From assembly GCA_948777935.1 (NCBI GenBank), contig CAQDYY010000005.1, forward strand, positions 62,001 to 126,000: 64,000 bases of DNA, written 5' to 3'. The position numbers and the translations under genes are program-made. The DNA comes from an uncultured Clostridia bacterium (lineage in GTDB: Bacteria > Bacillota > Clostridia > TANB77 > CAG-508). Within the stretch, counting starts at the first letter, position 1. Each line of letters starts with the position of its first letter. Of this stretch, positions 55,172 through 63,911 are shown in pieces. Below the pieces are notes generated by a model. That model was given only the letters and a program-made list of their open reading frames with translations. It made no database searches and was not told the origin of the DNA.

Positions 55172-55846
55172 ATGAGAAAAATTTTAATAATAGTATTAAT
55201 TGTTCTATTATTGATTGCAGGATACTTTAGTATATTTAAAGGATTAAATATATTGGGAGTAGAAATTCCCTCTGTTTTTGGAATAAAAGATAAAAGTGAT
55301 AAGTTAGATACACAACTTGAGAAGTTAACTACATTAACAAGTGTTGATAGACCAAAAGCAATGAGTGATTTAAATAGTAGTGCAAAACAACTAGTAATTG
55401 CAAGAGACGAATACAATGAAAAAGTATTATATAGTTCAGAAGAAGAGATAAAAGAAGCAACTCAAGGTATACAATATGAAATGGAATACCTATGGACAAA
55501 AGTTGGAAATCATGCAACGAAAAATGGAATTGTTTTAAAATTCACAGTAAGTAGAAGTTCTTTAGGTGTATCTGGTTTATATGATTTATCTTTTGTAGCT
55601 ACTGGAAAATATGTATCAATTTCGGAATTTATAGCAGCTTTAGAAAATGATTCATCATTAAACTTTAAAATAGAAAATACAAAAGTAATGCCATTCGAAG
55701 GTGATACTGAAAATTTACAAGCAACATTTATGGTAAGAGGAGTTTCTATAAGAATTGACACAATTACAAGTCCAAAATTAAATAAAAATGATTCATCACA
55801 AAATGAGAAGAATGGAGTTTCAAATAAAAACAATAACAATTCATAA
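55172..55846 (+). CDS. pilO: PilO-like type IV pilus alignment protein
   Basis: 224 residues: membrane helix (about 4-24), coiled region (about 35-110) and a ferredoxin-like end domain (about 115-195: GLYDLSFVATGKYVSISEFI). It matches the PilO layout and its usual partner position after PilN. The last 30 residues are Asn/Ser rich. RBS AAAGGAG. Confidence 0.8.
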   Translation: MRKILIIVLIVLLLIAGYFSIFKGLNILGVEIPSVFGIKDKSDKLDTQLEKLTTLTSVDRPKAMSDLNSSAKQLVIARDEYNEKVLYSSEEEIKEATQGIQYEMEYLWTKVGNHATKNGIVLKFTVSRSSLGVSGLYDLSFVATGKYVSISEFIAALENDSSLNFKIENTKVMPFEGDTENLQATFMVRGVSIRIDTITSPKLNKNDSSQNEKNGVSNKNNNNS

Positions 55847-55868
55847 ACAAAAAAGGAGGGTAAGTATA

Positions 55869-56294
55869 ATGAAAACAATTGTTAAAGAAGTTATAATTGT
55901 TTTACTACTGATATTAGCAATATTGCTAGTTTTAGGTATATTTTTTTATGACTATATTCCAATGAATAAAGTAGTACCTAAAATAGAACAATATGAACCA
56001 CCCAAAAATGTTAAAGAAGAATTAGAAGAAAATATAGATGAAAAAGAAGATCAAATGGCACCTATTGTGCGTGAGATTAATAATAGTGATTTAAACTTAT
56101 ATGAAAAAACAAAAGATTACCAAAAAGGAAAAGTAAATCCATTTGCAGATACATCAAGTGGAACAGTAACTGGTGGGAATACAAATGGACAAAATGGAAA
56201 TAATACAAATAATAACAACAATAGTAATACAAATAATTCTAATAATAGTTCTAATTCAGAAGGTAATTATTTACCAAACAATGGAACTAAATAA
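55869..56294 (+). CDS. PilP-position anchored protein with Asn/Thr-rich tail
   Basis: 141 residues from ATG 55869 (RBS AAAGGAGGG). One helix (about 5-27), then an acidic stretch and KGKVNPFAD, a motif found in PilP-like proteins. It ends in an extreme low-complexity tail of Asn, Thr, Gly and Ser (about 100-141). The function is probably pilus alignment on the outer face. The tail replaces the beta domain of true PilP. Confidence 0.6.
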   Translation: MKTIVKEVIIVLLLILAILLVLGIFFYDYIPMNKVVPKIEQYEPPKNVKEELEENIDEKEDQMAPIVREINNSDLNLYEKTKDYQKGKVNPFADTSSGTVTGGNTNGQNGNNTNNNNNSNTNNSNNSSNSEGNYLPNNGTK

Positions 56295-56357
56295 ATTTGG
56301 TTATATTTTTTAAATAAATATATACAAGTAAAAACTAATTATAAGGAGGAATTTTTT

Positions 56358-56594
56358 ATGTTAAAACAACAAAAAGGTATTACATTAATAGCATTAGTTA
56401 TTACAATCATTGTTTTATTAATTTTAGCTGGGATAACAATTAGCTTAACACTAGGAGAACATGGAATCATTAATATGGGAGAAAAAGCTGGAAAGAACTA
56501 TGTTAACGCAGCAAATTATGAACATACTGCATTAAATAATTATGAATCTGAAGCTAATGCATATGTTTATAATGTAACAAATCCACAAGATTAA
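56358..56594 (+). CDS. pilA: type IV prepilin
   Basis: 78 residues. Leader MLKQQKG, then ITLIALVITIIVLLILAGITI: the class of clostridial prepilins with Gly-1 and a hydrophobic helix but no Glu5. A short globular part ends after a helix (AANYEHTALNNYESEA). RBS AAGGAGG. Probably the major or a minor pilin of this operon. Confidence 0.8.
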   Translation: MLKQQKGITLIALVITIIVLLILAGITISLTLGEHGIINMGEKAGKNYVNAANYEHTALNNYESEANAYVYNVTNPQD

Positions 56595-56670
56595 TATAAC
56601 ATATAAAACTAAAGATGGCATATGCAAAATATTGTGTATGCCATTTAGTTTAGAAAATAAAGGAGTACAA

Positions 56671-57486
56671 ATGATAGAAACAGTTTTAGTAGTAATTTTA
56701 TTTATAATAGGTATTTATTTTGGAAGTTTTTTTACGCTAGCTACATACCGCTTACCTAAAAAAGAAAATATAACACATAAACACTCGTACTGTCCTAATT
56801 GTAATCATAAATTAGGTATACTTGACTTAATTCCTGTTTTTAGTTATGTATTCTTAAAAGGTAAATGCCGTTATTGCAAAAACAAAATAGGAATAAGATA
56901 CTTTTTATATGAAATATTGACAGGCATTGTTTTTGTTTTATTTGGAATATCATTAAAAATAAGTCTATATCCTTTAGATATAGAAAAAATTACTTATTTA
57001 GGAATAGGTATATTGTATTTATCTAGTTTATTTATTATAGTTGGAATAAACAAAGAGAAAAATACTATACAAAAATCAGTTATATACTATGGGGTTTTTG
57101 TTTCAATTATTTATATCATATATTCATGCACATTAACTAGCAAAAATGTGTATAAATATGCGATATATTTATGTTTTATTATTAGTTTAATGATATTAGA
57201 TACAGTACATTTTAAAAGAAATTTGAAAAATAATGAAACTATACAATTAATAAATTTAATTTTATATATGATGATTATTACTGGAGAGAAGATAATATTA
57301 CTTACAGTAGTATTTACTATATTAATAATGGGAATTGAAAACATTATAAAATATTTCAAATATAGAAAGTCATCTAAAGTAATTACAAATAAAGAAAAAA
57401 AGGCAATTCCATTATATATATGCATATCAAATATAATTTTAGTAATTGGGATGAATTTTATACAAAACTATATGATTATCAAATAA
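56671..57486 (+). CDS. prepilin peptidase-like protein with aspartates apparently missing
   Basis: 271 residues from ATG 56671. The N-terminal methylase-type domain is present with two CxxC pairs (CPNCNHKLGILDLIPVFSYV ... CRYCKNKIGIRYFLYEILTG). The following A24 peptidase region should contain a D(x)6 motif and GxGDxK, but at the matching places I read IIVGINKEKN and IITGEKIILL, with Gly/Asn and Glu in place of the two catalytic Asp. It may be a pure methylase or a dead processing enzyme. RBS AAAGGAG. Confidence 0.78.
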   Translation: MIETVLVVILFIIGIYFGSFFTLATYRLPKKENITHKHSYCPNCNHKLGILDLIPVFSYVFLKGKCRYCKNKIGIRYFLYEILTGIVFVLFGISLKISLYPLDIEKITYLGIGILYLSSLFIIVGINKEKNTIQKSVIYYGVFVSIIYIIYSCTLTSKNVYKYAIYLCFIISLMILDTVHFKRNLKNNETIQLINLILYMMIITGEKIILLTVVFTILIMGIENIIKYFKYRKSSKVITNKEKKAIPLYICISNIILVIGMNFIQNYMIIK

Positions 57487-57502
57487 ACGGAAGGAAACAA
57501 AT

Positions 57503-57931
57503 ATGGAAAGAATTGCTACAAAAATAAAGTGTCAAAAAGGATTTACACAAATAGATATTGTAATTAGTATAATAATAATTATTATATTCGTGAGCCTTAT
57601 AACAACATTGTTTTACAATTTTTATATTAGTACAAGTGCAAAAAATAGAAATTCTATTGCATTAAATTGTATAATAGATGTAATAGAAGAAGCGAAAATG
57701 TTAAACTATGACGAATTAGGACAAGAGAAGATTGATGAATTATTAGATACATTAAGGCTAGACAAAACAATACCTAATGGATATGATGTAAGTGTAGAGT
57801 TACAAAAATATAATGAACTTGAAGGTAATACAGATAAAAAGGATCTAATTAAAATACTAAAAATAAAAGTACAGTATTTAGTAGGACAGAAAAATGAGAA
57901 AATTGAAATTTCAACACTTATTACAAAATAA
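57503..57931 (+). CDS. minor pseudopilin 1
   Basis: 142 residues: N-terminus with KCQKGFTQIDIVISIIIIII, a type III-like prepilin signal (Lys-Gly-Phe-Thr, then a helix) with Asp where Glu5 is usual. The soluble part is helical/beta mixed. Located between the peptidase-like gene and a second pseudopilin; probably a minor subunit that primes assembly. Confidence 0.7.
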   Translation: MERIATKIKCQKGFTQIDIVISIIIIIIFVSLITTLFYNFYISTSAKNRNSIALNCIIDVIEEAKMLNYDELGQEKIDELLDTLRLDKTIPNGYDVSVELQKYNELEGNTDKKDLIKILKIKVQYLVGQKNEKIEISTLITK

Positions 57932-57944
57932 AGGAGCACATAAC

Positions 57945-58373
57945 ATGAAAAAAGATTCGGGTCTTACAATAACAAGCATTATAATATATATAGTTGCAAT
58001 GCTAATAGTAATAGGTATTATTGCAACAATAACATCATTTTTTTATACAAATGTAAATAATGCTAATGATAATAGTATTAATATATCAGAAATTACAAAA
58101 TTTCACATGTATTTTTTAGAAGAAACAACTAAAAAAGATAATGAAGTTAATGTAATAACAGATACTTTAATATCTTTTAAAAGTGGAAATACATTTACAT
58201 TTCAAGATAATAGCATCTATATAAACAATATAAAAATATGTGAAAACATATATAATGCACAATTTAAGAAAGAAGTAATAAATAATAAGGCTGTTATTAA
58301 AGTATTATTAACAATTGGGCAAAATAATGAGTACACAAAAACAACTAATTATGTTTTAAATGTAGATATGTAA
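57945..58373 (+). CDS. minor pseudopilin 2
   Basis: 142 residues from ATG 57945 (RBS AAAGGAGC). MKKDSGLTITSIIIYIVAML: a Ser-Gly cleavage-like head and a 20-residue helix, then a beta-rich part similar in size to minor pilins. TCG GGT here is an out-of-frame CGG and is read normally. Confidence 0.65.
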   Translation: MKKDSGLTITSIIIYIVAMLIVIGIIATITSFFYTNVNNANDNSINISEITKFHMYFLEETTKKDNEVNVITDTLISFKSGNTFTFQDNSIYINNIKICENIYNAQFKKEVINNKAVIKVLLTIGQNNEYTKTTNYVLNVDM

Positions 58374-58457
58374 ATTTTGGAATATAGCAATATATATATA
58401 AATTTGTAAAACTATATTGTATAATTAATATAGATATCATACAAAGGAGGAAAAAAT

Positions 58458-60081
58458 ATGGAGAGAAGGCAACCTATAGGAATTGAACTAGTAAGAAGAA
58501 ATGTTGTAAATGAAAATGCTATACAAAAAGCATTAGAATATCAAAGAAGTCATCCAAATAAAAAAATGGGAGATATATTAAATGAACTTAGACTATGTGA
58601 TTCATATACACTAATTAAGGCAATAGGAGAGATATTAGATGAAAAAGCAATGCTTCTTGAGCCACATGATATAAAAATTAATATAGAAAATTATATTTCA
58701 CCTGATGTTCTAAAACAAAATAGAGCTATTCCTTTTGAAGTAGATGGGGGAAGAATAAAAGTCTGTTTTTCAGATACAGCAAATAGAAGAGCAGTAGAAA
58801 CAATTCGTTTGCTTTTATTAAACAAAGGTCTTGTTATGGACAAGTATATTACTTTTGATAGCAATATTGAAAAAGTGCTTTTATCATTACAAGGAAGAGA
58901 AACTGATGAAATTAGTTCTTCTACAGATACAACAGGCTTAATTGATACAATTATAAAAAAAGCAATGGACAAAAGAGCAAGTGATATACATTTTGAACCT
59001 ATGGAAAACGAATTAAGAATTCGTTATAGAATAGATGGAGAACTGTTTACAGCAGGAACAATAGACAATGAAAAACAAGCCCAAATAATAGGTAGGTTAA
59101 AAGCAATTTCTAATATGCACCAAGAAAAGCAAGAAGCACAAGACCGGAAGAATTTTATTATATCCAGATTATAATATACGTGTATCTTCTCAAAAGAATG
59201 TATATGGAGAAAAATTTGTTTTAAGGTTATTAAAGAAAAATGAAGACATTAGGCAAATTTTTGATTTAGGATTCCCAAAATCAGAAAACATATTAAAAGA
59301 AAGTTTTAACAAAAGAAATAGCATTACAATAATGGCAGCGCCAACAGGAGAAGGAAAAACAACAACACTATACAGTGTTATAGATTACTTAAATAGGCCA
59401 GAAATTAATGTAACAACAATTGAAGATCCAGTAGAAATTAGAATACCAGGGTTAAATCAAATTGAAGTTGATGCAAAAACAAACTTTAATGATTCATTAA
59501 GGACGGTATTAAGGCAAGATCCAGATATTATATTATTAGGAGAAATTAGAGATAAAGAAACAGCGGAAATTGCAATGCAAGCAGGTCAAACAGGGCATTA
59601 TGTATTATCAACTATACATACAATTGATAGTATTGAGGTTATTACAAGGTTAAGAAAAATGGGAATATCAAATTATGATATATCAAGTACTCTTGCAACA
59701 AGTGTATCACAAAGATTAGTTAGAAAAATTTGTCCACATTGTGCAAGAAAAAGGGAATTTACAAATGAAGAAATAGAGATAATGTCTAATATAGGTAAAA
59801 AATATGGAGTAGAATTTGATTTTAATGGTAAAACAACATATGAAACAGTAGGATGTTCACAATGTAATAATACAGGGTACTATAATCGTATTGGTATATT
59901 TGAAATTTTAAATATTGATGATGAAATAAGAGAACTGATTTCAGCTGATGCATCAACATTAAAAATTAAAGAAGAGGCAATAAAAAAGAGATATAAACCA
60001 CTTATAATAGATGGTATATATAAAGTACTAAATGGAATTACAACACTAGATGAATTAAATAAAAAATTAGTAATATTTTAA
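58458..60081 (+). CDS. pilB: type IV pilus assembly ATPase PilB (+1 recoding at CGG)
   Basis: 540 residues with the C at 59145 skipped. N-terminal MshEN-like domain (about 1-140). The shift joins ...EKQEAQD to GRILLYPDYNIRVS (the QDGR motif, with Gly230 recoded). The core then has Walker A A294-PTGEGKTT, the Asp box and Walker B (DIILLGEIRDKETAEIAMQA), the His box (STIHTIDSIEV) and a CxxC pair (CPHCARK ... CSQCNNTG). It powers pilus extension. Unshifted, it stops seven codons later at TAA. Confidence 0.95.
59145..59147 (+). other. +1 recoding site, GAC CGG A (G230)
   Basis: Skipping C turns GAC CGG AAG AAT into GAC GGA AGA ATT, the QDGR(I/F) motif conserved in GspE/PilB ATPases. Confidence 0.96.
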
Positions 60082-60102
60082 TACATAGGAGGAAAAATAT
60101 AA

Positions 60103-61203
60103 ATGATACAAATTGAAAAAATACTAGATTATGCAATAGAACATGATGCATCAGATATTCACTTTATTTGTGGAAATAAGCCAATGCTTAGAATTATAAG
60201 AGATTTAGTACCTGTTGAAGGATCAGAAGAACTATTACCAGAAGATATGAATGAAATATACGATTATTTAGTAAAGGGAAACTTAGATAAAGATAGTGTA
60301 TATACAAAAACAAAAAAATTAGACACTTCTTTAGAATATGGTGGAAAACGTTTTAGAGTAAATATATCATCAGGAGAGGACATTCCACTTTTTACATTAA
60401 GAATTATCAAAAACGAATTACCAAAATTTGAGGATTTAGGAGTACCAGATATAGTAAGACGTATGACTTTTCAGCCACAAGGATTAATGTTAGTTACAGG
60501 AAAAACAAACTCTGGAAAAACTACTACATTAAATGCTTTAATTAATGAAATAAATGAAACACAAAATAAAAAGATTTTAACTTTAGAAAGCCCAGTAGAA
60601 TATAAACATCATTCTAAAAAATCAATTATTGTACAAAAAGAAGTAGGAATTGGTGGAGACTCTTTATGCTATAGTGATGGTGTAAAAAACTCTTTAAGAG
60701 AAGATTGTGACATTGTTGTTGTAGGAGAGATTCGTGATAGGGAAACTATGGATGCAGCAATAGAAACAGCAGAGGCAGGTCATTTAGTAATAGGAACACT
60801 TCATACAAAATCTTGTGCAGAAACAATTGATCGTATGATTAATTTCTATGATATTAAAGATCAACAAACTGTTAAGTATTTAATCGCATCTTTATTAAAA
60901 TTAGTTATTTCACAAAGGTTACTAAAAGGGACAGATGGGAAATTGGTACTAGTACCTGAAGTAATGGTAGTTGATAATATAGTAGCAGGTTTAATTCGTA
61001 AAGACAAAATTAGTGTATCAGAAATAGAAGATGCCATTCAAAGTAATTTAGAAAAAGGAAGTATTGGATTAATTAATTCAATTGCAGAACTTTTTGTAGA
61101 TGATAAAATTACATTAGAGCAGGCAAAAGCTCAAATTGAAGAAAAAAATATAGAGACTTTAAATAGAACAATTATGCAACTTAGAATTAAAAAGAATAAA
61201 TAG
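60103..61203 (+). CDS. pilT: type IV pilus retraction ATPase PilT
   Basis: 366 residues: N-terminal domain with ASDIHFICGNKPMLRI; Walker A G133-KTNSGKTT; Asp box/Walker B VVVGEIRDRETMDAAIETAEAG; His box GTLHTKSCAETIDR. Typical PilT length and motifs; it drives pilus retraction (twitching). No in-frame CGG. RBS AGGAGGAAA. Confidence 0.95.
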   Translation: MIQIEKILDYAIEHDASDIHFICGNKPMLRIIRDLVPVEGSEELLPEDMNEIYDYLVKGNLDKDSVYTKTKKLDTSLEYGGKRFRVNISSGEDIPLFTLRIIKNELPKFEDLGVPDIVRRMTFQPQGLMLVTGKTNSGKTTTLNALINEINETQNKKILTLESPVEYKHHSKKSIIVQKEVGIGGDSLCYSDGVKNSLREDCDIVVVGEIRDRETMDAAIETAEAGHLVIGTLHTKSCAETIDRMINFYDIKDQQTVKYLIASLLKLVISQRLLKGTDGKLVLVPEVMVVDNIVAGLIRKDKISVSEIEDAIQSNLEKGSIGLINSIAELFVDDKITLEQAKAQIEEKNIETLNRTIMQLRIKKNK

Positions 61204-61215
61204 AAGGAGGAATCC

Positions 61216-62568
61216 ATGGCAGTATATAAATATCGAGCTATAACTTCAGAAGGAATTATTGTTAGTAATAAAATTGAGGAAAACAATAGAAGTGCTGTTA
61301 TAAAGAAGCTTAAAAGAAACAATTTAGTACCAATAAATATTACAGAACAAATTGCTATAACAAAAAAGCAAACTAAAACAAAGAAAAGAAACATTAAAGA
61401 TATTGAAGACATTATGAAAAACGTAAATACATCAAACATAATAGCAAACCGTGAAAGAAAACAAGAGTCATATGTTCAAAAAATTAATAAAGCACTTATG
61501 AAAACAGAAAAAATAACAGATAGAGATATTGTTATTTTTACACAGAAGTTTTATTTACTAAAAAAAGCTAATTTTAACAATATACATGCACTAAGCACTA
61601 TTATTAGTAGTACAGAAAATTATATGTTTAAGGGAATATTAGAAGATATTTTAGCAGGTGTAGAGGCAGGAGAAAACATGTATACAACAATGGAATACTA
61701 TTCAAATGTATTTCCATATATCTACATTAATATGATAAAAGTTGGGGAGTTATCTGGTTCTTTAACAAATTCATTAGAACAAGCTATAAAATATCTAGAT
61801 GATACAGCAAGTTTAAACAAAAAAATTAGAAGTATTTTAGTACCAAATCTTATACAATTTGTAGCATTAATAATTATGCTTGTAGTTGGTACTTTAGTTG
61901 CAATTCCTGCAATCCAAAGCGTATTAGACGCAGTAGGTTCAAAAGATACTTTGCCAGAAATTACACTATGGTTTAAAAACTTCTTAGATGGAGTAATTGC
62001 ACATTGGTATATACCAACAATTGCAATAGTTGGTATTGTAGTAGGAATAATAGCATATATACGTACACCAAAAGGAAAATATAATTTTGATTATTTTAAA
62101 TATACAATGCCTGTGTTTGGAAAATTAATATTTTCATTAGATTTTTCAAGGTTAATGCAAGCAATGTTATTAAATTTAAATAATGGTATGAGAATACAAG
62201 ATGCATTAGAAGTTAGTAAGAATGTTAGTAAAAATTATGTAATGCTTTCAATAGTTGAAACATCTATAAACAATATTTTAATTGGACAATCATGGATTGA
62301 ACCATTTGAGAAATCTGGTTTACCATCATCGATGATTACAGAAATGTTAAAAATAGGTATGAAAACAGATTTAGCTGAAATGATGGAAAAATTATTAGAA
62401 TATATGCATATTGATATTGATAATACAATGGAGAAGATTATGAAAGTATTACCACAAATTGTATACTCTATTGTAGGTGTATTACTAATATTTGTAGTAC
62501 TTGTAGTACTTGTTCCATGTATAGAAGTATATATGGGTAACTTCTTATTCTCTGCATATGGATATTAG
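61216..62568 (+). CDS. pilC: type IV pilus inner-membrane platform protein PilC
   Basis: 450 residues with an N-terminal PilC-type head (KYRAITSEGIIVSNKIEENN), two type II secretion F domains (about 110-230 and 310-440) and three membrane segments (near 215, 265 and 420). Characteristic VFPYIYINMIKVGELSGSLT and GLPSSMITEMLKIGMKT motifs. It ends the pilus operon just before a TGTAGGGGC repeat. RBS AAGGAGGAAT. Confidence 0.94.
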   Translation: MAVYKYRAITSEGIIVSNKIEENNRSAVIKKLKRNNLVPINITEQIAITKKQTKTKKRNIKDIEDIMKNVNTSNIIANRERKQESYVQKINKALMKTEKITDRDIVIFTQKFYLLKKANFNNIHALSTIISSTENYMFKGILEDILAGVEAGENMYTTMEYYSNVFPYIYINMIKVGELSGSLTNSLEQAIKYLDDTASLNKKIRSILVPNLIQFVALIIMLVVGTLVAIPAIQSVLDAVGSKDTLPEITLWFKNFLDGVIAHWYIPTIAIVGIVVGIIAYIRTPKGKYNFDYFKYTMPVFGKLIFSLDFSRLMQAMLLNLNNGMRIQDALEVSKNVSKNYVMLSIVETSINNILIGQSWIEPFEKSGLPSSMITEMLKIGMKTDLAEMMEKLLEYMHIDIDNTMEKIMKVLPQIVYSIVGVLLIFVVLVVLVPCIEVYMGNFLFSAYGY

Positions 62569-62573
62569 TAGAA

Positions 62574-62626
62574 TGTAGGGGCACCGTTTGCGGAATGACT
62601 TCGTAGGACATGACACCACTGTGCCC
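62574..62626 (+). repeat. TGTAGGGGC-type interspersed repeat, copy 6
   Basis: TGTAGGGGCACCGTTTGCGG ... CCACTGTGCCC between pilC and the ROK gene. Confidence 0.85.
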
Positions 62627-62641
62627 TTAAAAGAGGAAAAT

Positions 62642-63528
62642 ATGAAAAGAGGAATTATGAAAATAGGTATTGATTTAGGTGGAAGCCATATAGCAATGGG
62701 GTTAATACATGGGGGAAAAATAATAAAAAAATATGAACATAATTTTTCAAGTATTGAAAAAGAAAACTTAGAAAAGACCATTAAAGAATTTATTAATAAT
62801 ACAATTGATTGCATATTAAATGAAAAAATAGAGATACAAATGGTAGGAATTTGTGCACCACGGTACATCTAAAAATGGACACATTGACGCATGTAACTTA
62901 AAACCGAAAGGATTAAATGTAGAGAAAATAATAAAAGAAAGAATTAATGTAGAGGCATTTACTAGAAATGATGGAATATCTGCAGGAATTGCAGAAAAAG
63001 AATATGGAGCCTTAAAAGGTTGTAAAAATGGAATATTTATGTGTATAGGTACAGGAGTAGGTGGAGCATGTTTTATAAATGGAAAATTAGTAGATGGCAT
63101 AATTGAAATACGGTCATACTATAGTAGAATCAAATGGAAGAAAGTGTAATTGTGGAAGAAAGGGATGTCTTGAAACATATGCATCTATGAAAGTACTAAA
63201 ACATGAAATAAGAGAACGATTTTGTAATGTGGACTTATCAAGTAAAGAAATTTTGGATTTATTACAAGACACTAAAAACTTAGAAAAAGTAGAAGATATC
63301 ATAAAAAACTATATAGAATATTTAAGTATTGGTATTGCAAACTTTGCAAAATTATGTAGTGCAGATACAGTGGTAATTGGAGGAAGTTTTGTATATTTTA
63401 AAGATGTTTTATTTTGTAGATTACAAGATGAATTAGATAGAATAATACCAAAAGGCGAAAGAGAAAATATACAAATAAAATTAGCAACACTAGGAAATGA
63501 TGCAGGAATAATAGGGTCGACAATTTAA
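62642..63528 (+). CDS. ROK family sugar kinase (two +1 recodings at CGG)
   Basis: 294 residues (ATG 62642; a second ATG at 62657 is an equally good start) with two skipped bases. Phosphate-1 motif MKIGIDLGGSHIAMG; the first shift gives GICAPGTSKNG (G74); then MCIGTGVGGACFINGKL; the second shift gives EIGHTIVESNG (G157), and the adjoining His is a zinc ligand of the ROK signature completed by C-N-C-G-R-K-G-C. Without the shifts three disconnected pieces result. It probably phosphorylates glucose or an N-acetylated hexose; specificity is unclear. Confidence 0.93.
62861..62863 (+). other. +1 recoding site, CCA CGG T (G74)
   Basis: Skipping C changes CCA CGG TAC ATC TAA into CCA GGT ACA TCT AAA, the PG turn conserved in ROK kinases. 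Confidence 0.95.
63111..63113 (+). other. +1 recoding site, ATA CGG T (G157)
   Basis: Skipping C gives GGT CAT ACT, the Gly-His of the ROK zinc-binding signature. Confidence 0.96.
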
Positions 63529-63536
63529 GTAAGACA

Positions 63537-63562
63537 AAAAAGAAGTTATTGACTTCTTTTTC
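63537..63562 (+). terminator. ROK gene terminator
   Basis: AAAAAGAAGT / ACTTCTTTTT with a short loop; the TTGACT of the next promoter lies in its 3' arm. Confidence 0.7.
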
Positions 63563-63577
63563 TATTTGTAGTATAAT
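63549..63577 (+). promoter_or_regulatory. promoter overlapping the ROK terminator
   Basis: TTGACT, 17 bases, TATAAT. Confidence 0.65.
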
Positions 63578-63911
63578 AAATAACAGTTATTGCCAATGAT
63601 TGGTAAAGAAGAGATTTAAATTTTATGTATGAAAAGTAAGCAAATATAACATATTAAAAGTATAATTATTAAAGATTCGGGGAAAAGAGAAAAAGTTAAT
63701 AAAAAGTAGGTATTATATGTTCGGGTAAAAATATAATATCGTTTTATTATTGACAATATAAAAATAAAAATTCTTAGAATCAATCAGTTTATAAAACTGG
63801 TTTTATTTTGTAGATTATTTTAAGTAAAAACTTAAGATAGCTGTTTGCCTTGGCGGCGAATTTGCTTTTTCGTATGAAAATGTAAATTGAAAAAAGAAAA
63901 AGGAGATTAAA

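Larger units (their letters stand above)
63529..63911. other. 383-bp intergenic region with promoter and two hairpins
   Basis: Contains a hairpin overlapping a promoter and a second hairpin 63782-63802 (AATCAGTTT/AAACTGGTT) followed by TTATTTT that looks like an intrinsic terminator. A leader or small RNA of about 225 nt (63584-63808) is possible. No ORF with an RBS. Confidence 0.45.

Noticed and set aside
3835..63528. Sequencing or assembly errors as the cause of the frame breaks
   Set aside because: All breaks are a C before GG creating in-frame CGG, none at homopolymers, and no other type of frame break was seen. Out-of-frame CGG is unaffected. Only raw reads can exclude it fully.
3835..63528. 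Calling the interrupted genes pseudogenes
   Set aside because: The affected genes include essential holB and genes in intact operons; both halves are conserved and there are no other lesions.
3835..63528. CGG reassigned to another amino acid (Trp or Gln, as known in some bacteria)
   Set aside because: A simple reassignment would not change the frame; the conserved sequence continues only in +1.
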